A stretch of DNA of 10,871 nt from Oleiagrimonas sp964566965 (GTDB lineage: Bacteria > Pseudomonadota > Gammaproteobacteria > Xanthomonadales > Rhodanobacteraceae), in NCBI GenBank assembly GCA_964566965.1, contig CAZMKO010000081.1, positions 1 through 10,871 of the forward strand. Reading direction: 5' to 3'. The notes beneath the pieces are model-generated. The model saw nothing but the letters and a program-made list of their open reading frames with translations, ran no database searches and was not told where the DNA came from. A program made the translations under genes and the position numbers. Position 1 is the first letter of the stretch. Each line of letters begins with the position of its first letter. This document shows positions 8,390 to 10,871 of the stretch, in pieces.

Positions 8390-9133
8390 ATGGATGATGC
8401 AGCCATGACGGACATCCAGACCATGCACCGCCTCCTGGTGGTCGACGACGACATCGACATTCGCTCGCTGCTGGCCGAGCAGCTGGGACGTGCCGGTTAC
8501 CAGGTCAGCACGGCCGGCGATGGTGCCGCAATGCGCCAGGTGCTGGCGCGCGAACACATCGACCTGGTGGTGCTCGACCTCAACCTGCCGCACGAGGATG
8601 GCCTGACCCTGTGCCGCGACCTGCGTGCGCGTACGTCCACCCCGGTCATCATGCTTACCGCGCGCAGCGAGACGATCGACCGCGTGCTCGGGCTGGAAAT
8701 GGGCGCCGATGACTATCTCGCCAAGCCGTTCGAGCCGCGCGAGCTGTTGGCGCGCATCCGCAACGTGCTGCGCCGGACCGAGGCACTGCCGGCCAACATG
8801 GAGCCACTGGCCATGCGTCGGGCCATGTTTGCCGGCTGGGTGTTCGACCTGGAGCGACGCCATCTAGTTGACCCGGCGGGGCGCGTGGTGATGCTGTCCG
8901 GGGCCGAGTTCCGCTTGCTGCGGGTGTTCGTGGCACACGCCAACAAGGTGCTTTCGCGCGAGCAGCTGGTGGCCTTGAGCAGTGGCCGCCACTACGAGGC
9001 GCAGGACCGCGCCATCGACCTGCAGGTCAGCCGTCTGCGCCAGAAGCTGGGTGATGCCGGTAACAGTGCCGGACTGGTCAAGACGGTACGCAACGAAGGC
9101 TACGTGCTCGCCAGCGCCGTGGAGTTGGAATGA
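8390..9133 (+). CDS. OmpR-family response regulator, receiver plus winged-helix DNA-binding domain
   Basis: This is a cytoplasmic transcription regulator, 247 residues from the ATG at 8390. The receiver has the acidic pocket D19/D20 (LLVVDDDID), phosphoacceptor D63 (LVVLDLNLP), T90 (MLTARS), Y109 and K112 (DDYLAKPFEPRELLARI). The C-terminal winged helix (about 148-243) shows LSGAEFRLLRVF, LSREQLVAL and RAIDLQVSRLRQKLG, ending with VRNEGYVLA, all typical of the OmpR/PhoB class. In-frame ATGs at 8405 and 8423 are alternative starts; the family usually starts a few residues before LLVVDDD, so a shorter protein is quite possible. AGGA at 8374-8377 supports the first ATG only weakly. The stop overlaps the kinase start (ATGA), indicating a co-translated pair. 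Its position opposite macA and the box array suggest that it controls the pump operon and itself. Confidence 0.95.
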   Translation: MDDAAMTDIQTMHRLLVVDDDIDIRSLLAEQLGRAGYQVSTAGDGAAMRQVLAREHIDLVVLDLNLPHEDGLTLCRDLRARTSTPVIMLTARSETIDRVLGLEMGADDYLAKPFEPRELLARIRNVLRRTEALPANMEPLAMRRAMFAGWVFDLERRHLVDPAGRVVMLSGAEFRLLRVFVAHANKVLSREQLVALSSGRHYEAQDRAIDLQVSRLRQKLGDAGNSAGLVKTVRNEGYVLASAVELE

Positions 9134-10530
9134 AACGGCTGCGCCGGTTCCTGTCATCCATGGCGGGGCGGCTGTTCGTCATCCTTCTTCTGGGCATGAT
9201 GGCGGCGGCAACCGGTGCCACCTTGCTGGCGGAGAACCGCCGCGCACAGGAGTTCCAACAGCAGAACCGGGTGCGTACCGCCGACCGCCTGCAGATTTTT
9301 GTCGACCTGCTCGACGACAACCCGTCGCTGCGCTCACGCATGCTGGCCGTGGGTGGGCCGGGGCTGCATCCGGTGCATGGTCCATTTCACGCGGGCGAAA
9401 AGGACGAGGCACTGATGGCGTTGCTGGCCACTCGCGAGGGGCCGGTAGCCACGGCGCAGGTACACACCACCCGCTTCGATGCCTGCCTGCCGCCGAGGCC
9501 GAAAGTGACGCCCGTGCACCGCCCTGACAAGCACGAAGTGGCCCACGAACGCGACCCCGGCCTCATTCCGCCACGTTGCCAACTGGTGCAGTTGCATCTA
9601 AGCGACGGCACCCCACTGGCGTTGTCATTGAAATACCCGGCGATAGCACGTAGCACGATTTCCGCATTCGACCCATTGGTGTTGTCGTTGTTGGCATTGG
9701 CCATGGCCGTACTGGCCTATGTCGTGGCACGCATGGCCAGTAGCCCGCTGCAACGGCTGGCCGCCGCCGCGACCGAACTAGGGCAGGATCTGCAGCACGA
9801 CCCGCTGGTCGTGGCCGGATCGCTGGAAGTGCGACACGCGGCCGAGGCCTTCAACGCCATGCAGCAACGCCTGCAACGGCATCTGGGTGAACGCACACAG
9901 ATGCTGGCGGCCATCACCCACGACCTGCAAACACCGGTCACGCGGCTGCGCCTGCGCCTGGAGAACGTGGACGACAAAATGCTGCGCGCGCGCCTGATTG
10001 CCGATCTGGCGGCCATGCAGGCCCTGATCCGTGAAGGTTTGGAACTGGCGCGCAGTGCCGAAAGCGCCGAGCAGCGTGTCGCGCTGGACCTGGATTCGGT
10101 GCTGCAAAGTGTGGCCGAGGATGCGGCCGACGCCGGCCACGCGGTCACGTTCGGGCAGGGCTGCGGCGCGGTGTTGATGCTGCGGCCACTTGCCATGCAC
10201 CGATTGTTCTCCAACCTGGTCGACAACGCGGTCAAATACGGCCACGCCGCCCGTATCCGTGCAGAAGCCCGCAACGAGCAGGTGGAAGTACGCATCCACG
10301 ACGACGGTCCGGGCATGACTGCAGAGGAACTCGACGCGGTATTCACCCCGTTCCTGCGCCTGGAAACCTCGCGCTCGCGCGAAACCGGCGGTGCCGGTCT
10401 CGGCCTGACCATCGCCCGTGCACTGGCCGAAAAAGACCATGCCACGCTGCAACTGCGCAACCATCCCGCCGGCGGACTGGAGGCCGTGGTCCGCTGGACG
10501 GCACCGATCTGGAGCGGGGCTCGGCGTTGA
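9130..10530 (+). CDS. Membrane sensor histidine kinase, HAMP-HisKA-HATPase type
   Basis: This inner-membrane sensor kinase of 466 residues should phosphorylate the regulator encoded just upstream. Two membrane helices (about 13-33 and 183-202) enclose a periplasmic domain of about 150 residues, followed by HAMP (about 201-253). The phosphorylated histidine is H264 in AITHDLQTPVTRLRLR; the HDLQT arrangement also fits the HDxxT phosphatase motif. The ATPase domain has the N box FSNLVDNAVKYG (360-371), G1 DDGPG (391-395) and G2 GGAGLGL (420-426). All catalytic boxes are intact. It resembles EnvZ-type kinases in layout. The periplasmic loop is rich in histidines (H80, H83, H87, H112, H130, H135, H139) with cysteines C119 and C150 flanking part of them, so a metal or redox signal is conceivable; the real signal is unknown. 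The ATG overlaps the regulator's stop. Confidence 0.95.
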   Translation: MKRLRRFLSSMAGRLFVILLLGMMAAATGATLLAENRRAQEFQQQNRVRTADRLQIFVDLLDDNPSLRSRMLAVGGPGLHPVHGPFHAGEKDEALMALLATREGPVATAQVHTTRFDACLPPRPKVTPVHRPDKHEVAHERDPGLIPPRCQLVQLHLSDGTPLALSLKYPAIARSTISAFDPLVLSLLALAMAVLAYVVARMASSPLQRLAAAATELGQDLQHDPLVVAGSLEVRHAAEAFNAMQQRLQRHLGERTQMLAAITHDLQTPVTRLRLRLENVDDKMLRARLIADLAAMQALIREGLELARSAESAEQRVALDLDSVLQSVAEDAADAGHAVTFGQGCGAVLMLRPLAMHRLFSNLVDNAVKYGHAARIRAEARNEQVEVRIHDDGPGMTAEELDAVFTPFLRLETSRSRETGGAGLGLTIARALAEKDHATLQLRNHPAGGLEAVVRWTAPIWSGARR

Positions 10531-10765
10531 GAAGCGGTACGGGTCAGGGTCACCGACTTCAACACATCGACGACCCATGACGTTGCCGGGACGCTGGGGA
10601 GCCTTGCACATGCACCGGGATGTCTGCCGTATCCTCTACGGAATCGTAGTGCTGCCGTCTGTTGACCACGGTTGTCAATATCGACCGGCATGATCCGCAG
10701 ACAGAGCACATGCATTCCCTTCGCCCCGCCTCCACCCGGCAGGCTCCAGCAACCCAGGCAAATCC

Positions 10766-10871
10766 ATGCGAACGACCATCGCCATGACCGACTTCGCCCG
10801 CCACCGACTGTTTCCCCGCGACGGCCGCCGCAACGGCATCCGGGACTGCACGGCCGAGCAGTTCGTCGAGC
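10766..10871 (+). CDS. Start of an unidentified gene, cut by the window edge
   Basis: An open frame begins at ATG 10766 and stays open for 35 codons to the end of the window: MRTTIAMTDFARHRLFPRDG, then RRNGIRDCTAEQFVE. About nine of ten codons end in G or C, the coding pattern of the neighbouring genes and unlike the spacer before it. AGG at 10756-10758 is a modest ribosome-binding site; a second in-frame ATG is at 10784. In-frame stop TGA at 10691 bounds the frame upstream. I do not recognise the protein. The first nine residues resemble VapB-type starts, but what follows does not. There is no obvious promoter or terminator in the 235 bases separating it from the kinase gene. Confidence 0.45.
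   Translation, partial: MRTTIAMTDFARHRLFPRDGRRNGIRDCTAEQFVE

Noticed and set aside
10636..10649. Small hairpin CTACG-GAAT-CGTAG downstream of the kinase gene
   Set aside because: It has only five base pairs, no following T run, and is more than 100 bases from the stop codon; not enough for a terminator call.
9717..10715. A 332-codon minus-strand open frame opposite the kinase gene
   Set aside because: It is Ser/Arg-rich, has no motif, and lies wholly antisense to an intact histidine kinase.

Overview
The window is GC-rich bacterial DNA with tight gene packing, ATGA/GTGA start-stop overlaps and strong G/C bias at third codon positions. The proteins (GcvP, a MacAB-type pump with its own NodT-type outer-membrane factor, an OmpR-type two-component pair) point to a gammaproteobacterium. 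The Xanthomonadales (Rhodanobacter/Dyella/Stenotrophomonas-like) are my best guess. This is inferred from protein style, not from a search.

Layout from left to right. (1) 1-2165: the 3' three quarters of gcvP, the PLP-dependent glycine decarboxylase, with its 5' end outside the window. (2) 2166-2362: a spacer with three consecutive inverted repeats (REP-like) followed by a TATAAT promoter inside a small palindrome. (3) 2363-3358: a toxin-antitoxin patch. It holds an intact vapBC pair, then a higA-type antitoxin whose partner toxin higB is missing. Five apparent terminal higB codons plus stop (IVDYH) lie just upstream of higA, and they abut half of the same palindrome found after gcvP. (4) 3359-3520: a short convergent spacer with no gene. 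(5) 3521-8203, minus strand: a compact operon macA-macB-outer-membrane lipoprotein, enough for a complete tripartite ABC export machine across both membranes. (6) 8204-8389: the divergent control region. It carries three evenly spaced copies of a 17-bp direct-repeat box, TTGTRTCGNNNNGTATC, two on the plus strand and one inverted. (7) 8390-10530, plus strand: an OmpR-family response regulator overlapping a membrane histidine kinase by 4 bp. (8) 10531-10871: a spacer and what looks like the first 35 codons of an unidentified gene running off the end.

The likely working unit is the right half. The kinase senses something in the periplasm through a His/Cys-rich loop and phosphorylates the regulator. 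The regulator probably binds the boxes between the two divergent transcription units and controls the macAB/outer-membrane-factor pump and its own operon. The left half is a housekeeping gene followed by a toxin-antitoxin island that shows signs of gene decay. I see no tRNA, rRNA, CRISPR array, insertion sequence or prophage gene.
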